Source: a virus. Taken from it: a stretch of 41,864 bases of DNA. Positions 8,463 through 16,136 of the stretch are shown in pieces; the stretch's first letter is position 1; every line of letters starts with the position of its first letter. The stretch lies in the IMG/VR virus record IMGVR_UViG_3300038855_000035, positions 1 through 41,864 of that record; one strand, written 5' to 3'. The notes below the pieces were generated by a model. The model was not told the origin of the DNA. It saw only the letters and a program-made list of their open reading frames with translations, and did no database searches. The position numbers and the translations under genes were made by a program.

Positions 8463-10112
8463 TTAAGAAAGGTACTCCCACATGTAAGATTTGTCTCCAT
8501 ATTCATCTACTGTGCTCCAAGTATCTCCTTGTGCATCTACAAAAGTATCTTCATCTGAACCATCGACTAAGAAACCAAATGGTGCCATATCTTGCTCTAT
8601 TTGATTCTTGTTATCCTCATATAATCTCTTACGTACATCCTGATCAGTTAATTCTTTAAAATAATCACATTGTACTAACCATGCATAAATGACAAGACAC
8701 ATTGCCAAATCATCATTACATCCATCATCTGCTTCAAATGAATTACTCTTTGAAATGAATGTTGTTAACTCAGATATAATATCATAATCATTAAAGATTA
8801 ATTTATCTGCCTCAATTAATGTCTTAAGATTTAATGCACCAACCTTCTTAACAGTTTTGGACATCTTGACACCTAATTGTACCTTACCACCACTAAAACC
8901 CTGTCCTATAACTTGTCCAGCACGTCCTCTCATAGATGACATAAGAAGATTAGGATATTCAAAATCATAATTAAGTATGGATGCAACCTGATCACCAATA
9001 TCATTTATTTCACAAAGTACAAATGCATTGTTGTAACCTTTACATGTTTCGTATATAATATTAGGGAATAGCATAGGTCTAATTTCATTATTCCTATATT
9101 TTGCTACTATCCTATGAGGGAATGTGGTTATGTCTACAATTATAAATGCAGAATAATCCTCTCCTATACCACGAGCAACGTCAACTGTACAAACATAATC
9201 ATGTTTATCTTGTGGTGACTCAAATAAATCCAAACCCTCATTAGACATTACTGGTTTATCATAAACCAATGATTTTAATTTTGCTGGACTAATAAGGGTA
9301 TCAACAGAACCTAAGAAGTTACATTCAAATTCAACTTTAAATTGCGACTCAGAAGTGTTTGCAATAGTTTGTCTTTTCCATTCATCATCCCTACCAGGAA
9401 CTTCACTCCAATGGACTACAGTCGGTACATATTCATTATCTCCGTTCTCAGCATCGTGCCACATTCGATAGAAGTGGTTCATACCCTTGGGGGTAGAAAC
9501 GATGATAATCTTTGTTGATTTACCAGATGAAATAGTAGGATATACTGAACTAAAGAAGTCGTCAGCAATATGATTCGGAACGAATGCAAATTCGTCCAGG
9601 AATATGATATTAAAAGTCATACCCCTGACTGCAGCAGCAGATGTAGATGCTGCCATAATCTTAGAACCATTTTCTAATTCCAGACTACCTTTGTTCCATA
9701 CAAGAATACCCTGTTGCATCCACTTGGGTAAATTCTCATACGCAGTCTGAAGTCTTCCTAATAAATCTCTAGCAGTTGCTGCCTTGTTTGCAAGAATACC
9801 TATATTAACATTATCATTGAATACTGCATAGTGAAGTAGATACGATACAGACGTAGTAGACTTACCAGTCTGTCGTGGCATCATGCATATATTAAATCTA
9901 TTCTGATGAAATCTATCAATTAACTTCTCTTGGAATGGCCACATCTCAAATGGAACCAAACCTTCATCAACGTTTACAATCTTAATATAATTTCTCGCAA
10001 AATAAATTGGGTCCAGTTTACATTTAATAAACTCCTGGACTTGATCATGACTAAACTCAATTTCAGTGTTGGCTTTCTTTAGATTGGGATTGCCAAGATA
10101 TACTTCAGGCAT
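8463..10112 (-). CDS. gp17: Terminase large subunit gp17
   Basis: The product has 549 residues (T4: 610) and is the ATP-driven DNA packaging motor and headful nuclease. Seen in the sequence: Walker A MPRQTGKST at residues 78-86; Walker B IIFLDE at 169-174, followed by FAFVPN; a coupling motif VSTPKG near 205-210; and the RNase H-like nuclease beginning at CTVDVARGIGEDYS, where Asp311 is the likely first catalytic aspartate. A later ALCEIND-type strand (FVLCEINDIGDQ) and the C-terminal CNDDLAMCL supply the other acidic residues. It lies five bases after an accessory gene rather than directly after gp16 as in T4. Confidence 0.98.
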   Translation of the reverse strand: MPEVYLGNPNLKKANTEIEFSHDQVQEFIKCKLDPIYFARNYIKIVNVDEGLVPFEMWPFQEKLIDRFHQNRFNICMMPRQTGKSTTSVSYLLHYAVFNDNVNIGILANKAATARDLLGRLQTAYENLPKWMQQGILVWNKGSLELENGSKIMAASTSAAAVRGMTFNIIFLDEFAFVPNHIADDFFSSVYPTISSGKSTKIIIVSTPKGMNHFYRMWHDAENGDNEYVPTVVHWSEVPGRDDEWKRQTIANTSESQFKVEFECNFLGSVDTLISPAKLKSLVYDKPVMSNEGLDLFESPQDKHDYVCTVDVARGIGEDYSAFIIVDITTFPHRIVAKYRNNEIRPMLFPNIIYETCKGYNNAFVLCEINDIGDQVASILNYDFEYPNLLMSSMRGRAGQVIGQGFSGGKVQLGVKMSKTVKKVGALNLKTLIEADKLIFNDYDIISELTTFISKSNSFEADDGCNDDLAMCLVIYAWLVQCDYFKELTDQDVRKRLYEDNKNQIEQDMAPFGFLVDGSDEDTFVDAQGDTWSTVDEYGDKSYMWEYLS

Positions 10113-10117
10113 AATAA

Positions 10118-10531
10118 TTAAACAGTTACGTCAGCACCAGCTCCTTGATTGACTGCTTGTCTTTTCTTCAATAGAACCAGTTTCTTAATCATATTAATTC
10201 TTTTTTCAGATGCTTCTAATTTCTTTTTAGACTGCTCTTCTTTCTTTTTCTTTACAGCATCCAATGGGTCTTCATCAGGTGTTGCACCAACTTCCTGATT
10301 GATTTGTTCCTGCTCTGGTAACTTTACAATCGCAGAAGTCCTATCAATAGGATGTTCATAATATGCATTTACTTTAGCACCAGGATATATCTTTTGAATA
10401 CTATCTTGTATTTCTGCTCTAGAAGGTTTCTTTAAACCTGGGAAGAAAAATTGAATAGTATAATATCTGCCACGCCATACTAATGACACGCACATGTTAA
10501 TACCATTCTTACGTTCAATAGTATCACTCAT
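10118..10531 (-). CDS. Hypothetical protein upstream of gp17
   Basis: This 137-residue protein is of unknown function. The first half (VWRGRYYTIQFFFPGLKKPS, then an IYPGAKVNAYYE strand) looks like a small alpha/beta domain; the second half, from about residue 90, is a Lys/Glu-rich helix likely to form a coiled coil, ending in a Gly/Ala/Val tail. An internal ATG at residue 13 (MCVSLVWRG) is an alternative start. It is preceded by a GATAAATA late promoter core and ends 5 bases before gp17, so it is probably cotranscribed with the packaging motor. I recall similar proteins at this place in cyanophages but no function. Confidence 0.8.
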   Translation of the reverse strand: MSDTIERKNGINMCVSLVWRGRYYTIQFFFPGLKKPSRAEIQDSIQKIYPGAKVNAYYEHPIDRTSAIVKLPEQEQINQEVGATPDEDPLDAVKKKKEEQSKKKLEASEKRINMIKKLVLLKKRQAVNQGAGADVTV

Positions 10532-10552
10532 GAAAGAAAAAGAGAACCTCTT

Positions 10553-10681
10553 TTATTTATCTTCTTCCGTCTCTTCTGCTTGATAATAGCGCAATCTTCT
10601 CTTGAGGATGAGAACTTCTTGCTTTAAGTCAGCATTCTCTTCCTCAAGTTTTTCAATATGTTCTTCGTAGATCACATACAT
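10553..10681 (-). CDS. Micro-gene encoding a 42-residue coiled-coil peptide
   Basis: This frame was read by hand: ATG at 10679-10681 to TAA at 10553-10555. The peptide begins MYVIYEEHIEKLEEENADLK and continues with a basic LKRRLRYY stretch and an acidic tail. Hydrophobic residues spaced every three to four positions suggest a short coiled coil. It fills an otherwise empty 162-base gap between two genes on the same strand with tight spacing on each side, which supports it being real. Its last codons (Asp-Lys-stop) also spell the promoter core of the next gene. Function unknown. Confidence 0.7.
   Translation of the reverse strand: MYVIYEEHIEKLEEENADLKQEVLILKRRLRYYQAEETEEDK
10554..10561 (-). 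promoter_or_regulatory. Late promoter core inside the end of the 42-codon gene
   Basis: GATAAATA on the minus strand, overlapping the last codons of the micro-gene, 22 bases before the start of the 137-residue protein. It probably starts a transcript that includes gp17. Confidence 0.6.
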
Positions 10682-10693
10682 GTAATTATTTAA

Positions 10694-11251
10694 TCAATTA
10701 AGGTTCTCTTCAACTTCGTTACAATACTTAGAGAAATCCTGTGCCATCTGCCCACCTATTTCTGCACCTTGTTCCATGCCGAACATAGTAGCAGCACCAG
10801 CGAGCACCCAACCAACATAAGGAATAGAGGCGATACCAGAAGTACCAACAGCGGCACCGACGCTACCGCCGACAATCTTTCCTGTCTGTTTTCCTCCACC
10901 TGCCGCCTCGATACACTTGACTTGGGCGGCAGACATCTTTGACCCTGATTGATCCGATAAGTGGAAAGACCCATCCATCGTGTATTCTTGTTTGGAATGC
11001 ACTCTTGCCTTTGATAATCCCAGAAAGCCACCAGGACGTTCAACGTCCTTAGTTACCTCCATTACTTTAGGATCATTTGCTCTGTATTTGATACGATATC
11101 CATCCTTACCTGCTTCTACAGTATAAGAAGTATAATCACTAATAGGAAGATTGAGTTGTGGGAACTGATTACGATTCGCAACTAACCCAATCAAACCAAT
11201 ATGCGATAACCCTAGGATACCTCCTAGGCTAAGGCCAATCCACTTGTTCAT
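10694..11251 (-). CDS. Putative membrane protein with glycine-zipper region
   Basis: The product has 185 residues. Residues 5-24 form a hydrophobic, uncleaved-looking membrane segment. Residues 117-160 hold a Gly/Ala-rich stretch (GKIVGGSVGAAVGTSGI followed by VGWVLAGAATMFGM) resembling a glycine-zipper double membrane-spanning segment. Between them is a polar domain of about 90 residues. There are only two Cys (113 and 177). The gene starts 17 bases after the previous one within the cassette between the terminase subunits. Function unknown; envelope disturbance or lysis is a guess from context. Confidence 0.85.
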   Translation of the reverse strand: MNKWIGLSLGGILGLSHIGLIGLVANRNQFPQLNLPISDYTSYTVEAGKDGYRIKYRANDPKVMEVTKDVERPGGFLGLSKARVHSKQEYTMDGSFHLSDQSGSKMSAAQVKCIEAAGGGKQTGKIVGGSVGAAVGTSGIASIPYVGWVLAGAATMFGMEQGAEIGGQMAQDFSKYCNEVEENLN

Positions 11252-11268
11252 CCAACTCGTCCTCTATA

Positions 11269-11535
11269 TCAGAGACTGGTTTGGAGCTCAGGCGCTTGCG
11301 GCGCAGCAGGACCACCGACACCAGGAGTAGCACCAAGACTAGGCAAATCATTGGAACCAGTAGGGAGTCCACCGCCAAGTCCACCAAGTGAACCAAGAGC
11401 TGCTTCAATAGCTTGTTGCTTGATGTTATCAACGATAGAATCTCTGTTGACAAATACAAATAAGCCACTGCCAACAATGGCAAGAGATACAACGCCAGAC
11501 GCAACAGCAACGACGTTAACAATTTTCTGACACAT
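11269..11535 (-). CDS. Small single-span membrane protein
   Basis: I place the start at the ATG at 11533-11535 (88 residues, MCQKIVNVVAVASG...), five bases after the upstream stop, rather than the in-frame upstream ATG at 11604, which would overlap that gene by 65 bases. Residues 4-27 form one hydrophobic span, followed by NRDSIVDNIK, then a Gly/Pro-rich C-terminus (GGLGGGLP, GATPGVGGPAAP). The pattern fits an N-terminally anchored protein with a disordered tail. I recall similar small proteins in cyanophages beside the next gene, without known function. Confidence 0.75.
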   Translation of the reverse strand: MCQKIVNVVAVASGVVSLAIVGSGLFVFVNRDSIVDNIKQQAIEAALGSLGGLGGGLPTGSNDLPSLGATPGVGGPAAPQAPELQTSL

Positions 11536-11539
11536 TTTA

Positions 11540-12010
11540 CTATACAGTAGGTTTAACTGGTGGCTCACTATTACCGGGCTTAATAACCATAGGAGCTTGT
11601 TCAATTCTGATTACTTGAGCAGGAGCAGTTTGACTTGCTTTCTCAATTAATTTTTCCATATCTTGCTTAGATACGGTTCCAGGAGGAGTACCGTTACCAT
11701 TCATCTTCATGGTACCGTCACCTTTCTTACTCGCTGTCTGAATTCCGAAGGAAGCTAAAACTCCAGTAAAAACTGAAGCTATAAAAGTCGGATCAATTTT
11801 CTGTTGTGGTACACCTGGGATAGATACGTAATTTAATGTCAATATCCCTCCGGACCAGACAAGAACACCCAAACGTACAAATGTACTGATAATTGCTGCT
11901 TGTTCCTCTTGATCAGGAATAATGTTGTCCTTTATCTTACCGAGAACACTCTTCTTTTTCTCGTCTTTTTTCTCTTCCCCATGAAGTTCTTTTTTTACTT
12001 CATCTGGCAT
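11540..12010 (-). CDS. Putative two-span membrane protein (holin-like topology, unproven)
   Basis: The product has 156 residues. A highly charged N-terminus (residues 1-37, many Lys and Glu) precedes two hydrophobic segments at about 40-60 (AIISTFVRLGVLVWSGGILT) and 74-93, joined by a short loop SIPGVPQQKID. A polar C-terminal tail follows, rich in Pro and Gln. Two helices with charged termini resemble small holins, but this is topology only. A GATAAATA promoter core 21 bases upstream makes it the first gene of the cassette between gp16 and gp17. No catalytic residues are evident. Confidence 0.82.
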   Translation of the reverse strand: MPDEVKKELHGEEKKDEKKKSVLGKIKDNIIPDQEEQAAIISTFVRLGVLVWSGGILTLNYVSIPGVPQQKIDPTFIASVFTGVLASFGIQTASKKGDGTMKMNGNGTPPGTVSKQDMEKLIEKASQTAPAQVIRIEQAPMVIKPGNSEPPVKPTV

Positions 12011-12031
12011 AGAATTCCTAGCAAGTCATTC

Positions 12032-12039
12032 TATTTATC
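12032..12039 (-). promoter_or_regulatory. Late promoter core heading the membrane-protein cassette
   Basis: GATAAATA on the minus strand in the 51-base gap between gp16 and the 156-residue membrane protein, 21 bases before its start. A second match, AATAAATA at 12063-12070, overlaps the gp16 stop codon and could be an alternative core. Confidence 0.65.
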
Positions 12040-12061
12040 AATTATCCTATTTACCATAGAT

Positions 12062-12481
12062 TTATTTATTTTGCGCTTTAGCTGCGTCTTTTAACATTTT
12101 TGAAAGTTCATTGGTTGAACCAACAAACAATGCATTAGTTACATTCGTAGGTGTCCTTTCCTTTTCCTCCTCTACTTCTTTAAGTTTCTTTTGCAAGTCC
12201 ATTAACTTGTCAGTTGCGTCTGATACGGACTTGACGAGTTGTCCAGCAACTTCGTATGCTCTTGGCATTTCACTCTCCTGAGCAAGTTCAAGAATTCCAT
12301 TAATTGCTTCTTGTCCTTTTTCAATGATAGAGTATAAATTGCCTCTTGTGTATTCGTAGTCATTTCTGATATCCGTCTTATCCCTGTCTACAGGGGGTTT
12401 TTGGATACCAACCTTCTTAGTGTCAGCAACAATTTCTGCTGCTACATCAAATGTTTCTTCCAGTGAGGTGAAATCTGCCAT
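12062..12481 (-). CDS. gp16: Terminase small subunit gp16
   Basis: The product has 139 residues (T4: 164). In the family it forms rings that recognise DNA and stimulate the gp17 ATPase. Blocks matching T4 gp16 from memory are DIRNDYEYTRGNLYSIIEKG (T4 has EDDYGVVRRNMH), SEMPRAYEVAGQLV (T4 NADSPRHMEVFATLM) and NALFVGSTNELSKML near the C-terminus (T4 NATVFMGSPTELM). The centre, about residues 85-110, is a charged coiled coil. It starts two bases after the gp15 stop, as in the T4 gene order. Confidence 0.93.
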   Translation of the reverse strand: MADFTSLEETFDVAAEIVADTKKVGIQKPPVDRDKTDIRNDYEYTRGNLYSIIEKGQEAINGILELAQESEMPRAYEVAGQLVKSVSDATDKLMDLQKKLKEVEEEKERTPTNVTNALFVGSTNELSKMLKDAAKAQNK

Positions 12482-12483
12482 AA

Positions 12484-13536
12484 TTATGGATCAACATCAG
12501 CATTTTGTGATGGACTATACTGCTTAAAGTCTTGGAAGAATGAAGTAGTCTCATTAAATCCGAAATCATCACCCAATTCAATGAGTGCATCATCAGCAGT
12601 ATCAATAAGGTCTACAGTAGAACCTTGTACGTGTTCTGCTGCAGATGTTCCATCTTCACCACGTCTAACGACAAGATTATTGCCGTCAATTTCTTTAATC
12701 TTGATAGTCTCGGTGTCGATGTAAATTCTGTTATCTACTGCTAATCCTGAAGCATCTCCGACTGTAACGAGAGTTTCTTTATTATCAAGATTTTCTGCAA
12801 GGAATGTAATGCCATCACCTGTGTAATCCTTAACAGCACGAGGTGTGACACTATAACGCACCTCTCTTCTAAAGTCCTTACCTTTCCTTGTACTATAATC
12901 AATAGTTGCTTTCTTGATTAATCCACTTGAAGTAGAAGGAATAGGACCGAATAGATATGTTTTAGCAGTGAATGTTAGTGTATAAATTAATGCTCGACGT
13001 TCTGAAAAATCTCCTTCATAATCATCTGTAAAAGAAACACTATCTAAATTTACAGCTACATCTCTTTTCTCACCAATAGTAGAGAGTAAATTAATTGTTA
13101 GGTTATAAGAAGGTTGGAAATATGGTAATATCTGTTCTACAATCTGTAATGCATCATCATTAATCTTCGCTAGAACATTAAGTTCGAAAGTCATATTATA
13201 TGGAACTGGCATATAGACTTTCTTAGTCTTTGTTTTATCACTAATTGAATTGGTAAGAAAAGTTTGAGTTTGGGTTACCTTTCTACTTGGGTCGTAACTC
13301 AATCCAGTAAATTCAAACGATATTCTAGGAAGTGTTAAAGTCGGTGCTCCTTTAAGATTAGGTGATTGTTCTATTCTTGCTAGGAACTTTTGAATTGGAC
13401 CATAAGCAAGCGGAACCTTCATCACGCTGACAGTTTTTGCACTGCTGTCAACATGTTTGATTTGTATATTGTTAAAGAGGGTTCCGAAACCGATAACGGT
13501 TTTTCTCAGGATCTCATGATAGAAATATTCAAACAC
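12484..13536 (-). CDS. gp15: Tail sheath stabilizer / tail completion protein gp15
   Basis: The product has 350 residues (T4: 272) and starts at GTG (13534-13536). T4 gp15 caps the tail and joins it to the head. Conserved N-terminal core: FEYFYHEILRKTVIGFGTLF (T4 FGYFYNSSFRR...LF), the TLPRISFEFTGLSYDPSRK block and QIVEQILPYFQPSYNLTI, which is nearly identical to T4. The extra length is C-terminal: residues about 250-308 form a module (VTVGDASGLAVDN, then IKIKEIDGNNLVVRRGEDGT) that also appears in the gp7 and DUF4815 proteins of this window. The acidic end is cyanophage-like. Confidence 0.94.
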   Translation of the reverse strand: MFEYFYHEILRKTVIGFGTLFNNIQIKHVDSSAKTVSVMKVPLAYGPIQKFLARIEQSPNLKGAPTLTLPRISFEFTGLSYDPSRKVTQTQTFLTNSISDKTKTKKVYMPVPYNMTFELNVLAKINDDALQIVEQILPYFQPSYNLTINLLSTIGEKRDVAVNLDSVSFTDDYEGDFSERRALIYTLTFTAKTYLFGPIPSTSSGLIKKATIDYSTRKGKDFRREVRYSVTPRAVKDYTGDGITFLAENLDNKETLVTVGDASGLAVDNRIYIDTETIKIKEIDGNNLVVRRGEDGTSAAEHVQGSTVDLIDTADDALIELGDDFGFNETTSFFQDFKQYSPSQNADVDP

Positions 13537-13556
13537 AGACTATAATACTGATTTAA

Positions 13557-13889
13557 CTATCTACTATTTAGATTCTCAGACCCGCCTATATTATAGGTAA
13601 CGTCAGAATCGCAATTTTCTGAACCACCTAAAGAAAATGGATTATATCTAGCAGTTGCAATTTTATACATTTTCTCATGTATAGTTTCCTCTTTTTTAGG
13701 TTTCTCATCAGTAAACCAATCTAAATCTGCAAATTCAGAAGGTTTATAATCATCAGGAGGTTCGTATTCTGATGGCGCAGTATCTTCCCAACTGGGAGAT
13801 TCTTTCGCCACAGGCATAGAATCTAAGGGATTTGGTGGGAACCAATCCTCATCTCCATCAGGATCATAATAACCATATTGACTTTCCAT
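13557..13889 (-). CDS. Hypothetical acidic Pro/Asp-rich protein
   Basis: The product has 110 residues. The N-terminal 70 are rich in Asp, Glu, Pro, Tyr and Trp (GYYDPDGDEDWFPPNPLDSM) and look disordered. The C-terminus contains a duplicated motif: GGSENCDSD and GGSENLNSR. The start codon follows the gp14 stop without a gap. Position between the two neck and tail-completion genes implies a late role, perhaps as a small neck or assembly component. I do not recognise a family. Confidence 0.78.
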   Translation of the reverse strand: MESQYGYYDPDGDEDWFPPNPLDSMPVAKESPSWEDTAPSEYEPPDDYKPSEFADLDWFTDEKPKKEETIHEKMYKIATARYNPFSLGGSENCDSDVTYNIGGSENLNSR

Positions 13890-15269
13890 TTACGCTTCTC
13901 CAAATGGGTTTCCTTTTGTCCAATCTAGTATATCATCTCCTGCCGATTGTATCACATCATTTTCTGCATATGTTGAGACTAAATCATCAGTAGTATCCAC
14001 TGCAAGAGTATAAACTGCTGATGATTCGTCGCCAGTGATCGACTCTCCTGGGTTAAATGTTCCTGTTGCAATGCCAACCACAAGCGTCTTAGTACTTGCG
14101 TCCCAAGATTTAACTCTTGCTTTGGTTCCTGTGGTTCCACCTGTAACCTCCTCATTGAAGTAGAAGTCTCCAGAACCAAGTAATCCTGGATTGCTAATAG
14201 TAACAGTAATTGTATCACCACCAGTATATCCAGCACCAGCATTAGATAGTCTAGCAGAGCGTATAGTGCCTCCAACAGCGACTACTTCACCAAGTGCTGT
14301 AGTACCTGTTCCAGGAGCACTGAAAGTTATTGTGGGAGTAGTTCCATAGTATCCTGCACCACCCTCAGTAATAGTAACAATACCTACAGTTCCTGTAGTT
14401 GCTATACCAACTGTTACAGCAATACCTGTTCCTCCTCCACCAGCAAATGTTATAAATGGTGGTTCCAAATATCCAGCACCAGGATCTGTAATTCTAATAC
14501 TTTCAATAGCAAATGATGTAGTAAGTCCTATCTTACTAGTTGTTATTGCTACAGCAGTAGCTGTAATGCCGCCAGATGGAGCAGAAGAAATTGCAACTGT
14601 AGGGGTTGCCCTGTATCCATTTCCAGGATTAATGAGATCAATGAACTGAACACCGCCGTTTCTAAATGAGGTGACAGCAGTAGCTGTTGTTCCGACACCA
14701 GTAAGTGTGAGAGTTTGTGAGTATCCAATTTCTGTTGTTTCGTCATCAATAGTACCAATTCCAGTATCAATCGTTTCGTCTTCATAACGGAAGACTTCAC
14801 ACTGTAATTCGTAGACATAAAGTTCTTTTAGTTGATAGAAGGGCTTCGCATGTTCGACGAACTTGATTTCGTATAGTCTATCGTCAAGTGGGAACCAAAT
14901 GAGATCTCCTTCCTTCGGTCTGGAGGATAATTTAATTCCCGTTTCATTTCTGATAAGAGGTTGGATATACGTTTCGAATCTTTCTCTTGATATAACAAGG
15001 TTAATATCATCCTGTACTTCAACACCAAACTTCGAAAGTATTCTACCATTTCCTTGATAAGTATCATAGTTGTTGACGTATGCTTCTAATGGATAAGCAT
15101 CATCAAATTTCGACTGTACTACCTCTTTGATTATGGTATTAGTCGTCAGATATTTACGAGGAATATAATAGCATTCGACACCATAAACCTTAATCATCTC
15201 ATTATTGAGAGATTGAAGAAGGTTTTGCTCGTTACGAGTACCTTGAGTGAAGAACGGATTTAATGCCAT
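13890..15269 (-). CDS. gp14: Neck protein gp14 with an inserted GxGY-repeat region
   Basis: The product has 459 residues against 256 in T4. The first 170 or so residues match the cyanophage gp14 pattern (MALNPFFTQGTRNEQNLLQS; VECYYIPRKYL; PLEAYVNNYDTYQGNGRILSK), and the last ones (QSAGDDILDWTKGNPFGEA) are the usual C-terminus. Between them, residues about 193-360 carry four repeats of the form [DN]PGxGYxxxPT[IV]xF..., followed at 365-420 by a Gly/Thr-rich module (TGTKARVKSWDASTKTLVV). In T4, gp14 with gp13 forms the collar that closes the filled head. The start overlaps the gp13 stop (TAATG). Confidence 0.93.
   Translation of the reverse strand: MALNPFFTQGTRNEQNLLQSLNNEMIKVYGVECYYIPRKYLTTNTIIKEVVQSKFDDAYPLEAYVNNYDTYQGNGRILSKFGVEVQDDINLVISRERFETYIQPLIRNETGIKLSSRPKEGDLIWFPLDDRLYEIKFVEHAKPFYQLKELYVYELQCEVFRYEDETIDTGIGTIDDETTEIGYSQTLTLTGVGTTATAVTSFRNGGVQFIDLINPGNGYRATPTVAISSAPSGGITATAVAITTSKIGLTTSFAIESIRITDPGAGYLEPPFITFAGGGGTGIAVTVGIATTGTVGIVTITEGGAGYYGTTPTITFSAPGTGTTALGEVVAVGGTIRSARLSNAGAGYTGGDTITVTISNPGLLGSGDFYFNEEVTGGTTGTKARVKSWDASTKTLVVGIATGTFNPGESITGDESSAVYTLAVDTTDDLVSTYAENDVIQSAGDDILDWTKGNPFGEA
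14150..14690 (-). repeat. Four GxGY protein repeats within gp14
   Basis: Four degenerate copies of about 40 residues each are seen in translation: INPGNGYRATPTVAIS, ITDPGAGYLEPPFITF, ITEGGAGYYGTTPTITF and LSNAGAGYTGGDTITVTI. The same motif occurs in gp7, gp8 and the DUF4815 protein. They are degenerate at the DNA level. Confidence 0.85.
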
Positions 15270-16111
15270 TATGCTATCATATCAAGAGGTGGAATCTCAT
15301 AAGTACGTAGCATTTCCTCATTAATTTTATCTATTTCAAGTTGGGCATCATCATACATTTGACGTCCATTCAACTCAATACCACCTGGAAGTTTAACTCC
15401 TTGGAACTTAATAAGGTTTTGTCCCCACTGTCTCTTAAGTAGAGCAGTATAATATCTCTTGACAAACCTATCATTATAAACCTTTGTAAAATCTGATGGA
15501 TCTAATATTCTATAACATTCAATAATAAGATAATCATCTACTGTTAATTCACCAAAATCAACATCAAGATATAATCTTCCCTGTCTAATATTAAATCTGA
15601 TTTGCTTCTCTGTATTCAATAAGTAGTCAATATCAGATAACTTTGTCTTCACCATAGAATATGTTAATAATTCTAGTGAATCCCAGTAATAGACATCATT
15701 CAAGAATAATTGATACTTCACACTAAACATATTATTAGTCATTGTGTTCGAACCATCGAATCTCATGACTTTCTCAACACCAACTACAGTATCTGGTAGT
15801 TGAATAAAATTAGAATTCTCTTCAAAATCAAAAGTGGTAGATATTCCAACAGTTGATGTTCCTGTTGTAGTTACTATACCGATTGAATTATTACCACCTC
15901 TTGCCCTTCCTCTATCAATATCATCTTGAGTTATTTTATATTTCAAAGGCATCTTCATGACACCATCATAATGCCTCTCCTGAAACATCTGAAAAGCATC
16001 ATCGAGGCAATCTTCGCATTGCTCATCCGCAACATTAACTTCGACTACTGGCTCACCCAGTTGCCTCTTAGCATATGTTATAAGTTCGGATCTAGAAGCA
16101 GGCTTCGCCAT
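15269..16111 (-). CDS. gp13: Neck protein gp13
   Basis: The product has 280 residues (T4: 309). Together with gp14 it closes the packaged head and forms the docking site for the tail. The N-terminal helix (MAKPASRSELITYAKRQLGE) followed by VNVADEQCEDCLDDAFQMFQ and ERHYDGVMKM is the standard gp13 signature. The middle contains a conserved beta region (FIQLPDTVVGVEKVMRFD), and the C-terminus VKRYYTALLKRQWGQNLIKF with LPGGIELNGRQMYDDA is also typical. It is preceded by a late promoter core 17 bases upstream and coupled to gp14 by a one-base TAATG overlap. Confidence 0.95.
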   Translation of the reverse strand: MAKPASRSELITYAKRQLGEPVVEVNVADEQCEDCLDDAFQMFQERHYDGVMKMPLKYKITQDDIDRGRARGGNNSIGIVTTTGTSTVGISTTFDFEENSNFIQLPDTVVGVEKVMRFDGSNTMTNNMFSVKYQLFLNDVYYWDSLELLTYSMVKTKLSDIDYLLNTEKQIRFNIRQGRLYLDVDFGELTVDDYLIIECYRILDPSDFTKVYNDRFVKRYYTALLKRQWGQNLIKFQGVKLPGGIELNGRQMYDDAQLEIDKINEEMLRTYEIPPLDMIA

Positions 16112-16128
16112 ATTCCCAATTTTCTAAT

Positions 16129-16136
16129 TATTTATT
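16129..16136 (-). promoter_or_regulatory. Late promoter core upstream of gp13
   Basis: AATAAATA on the minus strand, overlapping the stop codon of the preceding 125-residue gene, 17 bases before the gp13 start. Confidence 0.65.

Noticed and set aside
10682-10700. TTAAATA upstream of the 42-codon gene as a late promoter
   Set aside because: Too degenerate and only 5 bases from the start codon, which leaves no room for a leader.
10756-11043. 95-codon minus-strand frame inside the 185-residue membrane protein gene
   Set aside because: Fully contained in another minus-strand gene with tight spacing to its neighbours; no start signal of its own.
11229-11522. Alternative 97-codon minus-strand frame overlapping the small membrane protein
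   Set aside because: It is Leu-rich by frame shift, overlaps two better-supported genes, and the 11269-11535 frame fits the spacing and the membrane-anchor pattern.
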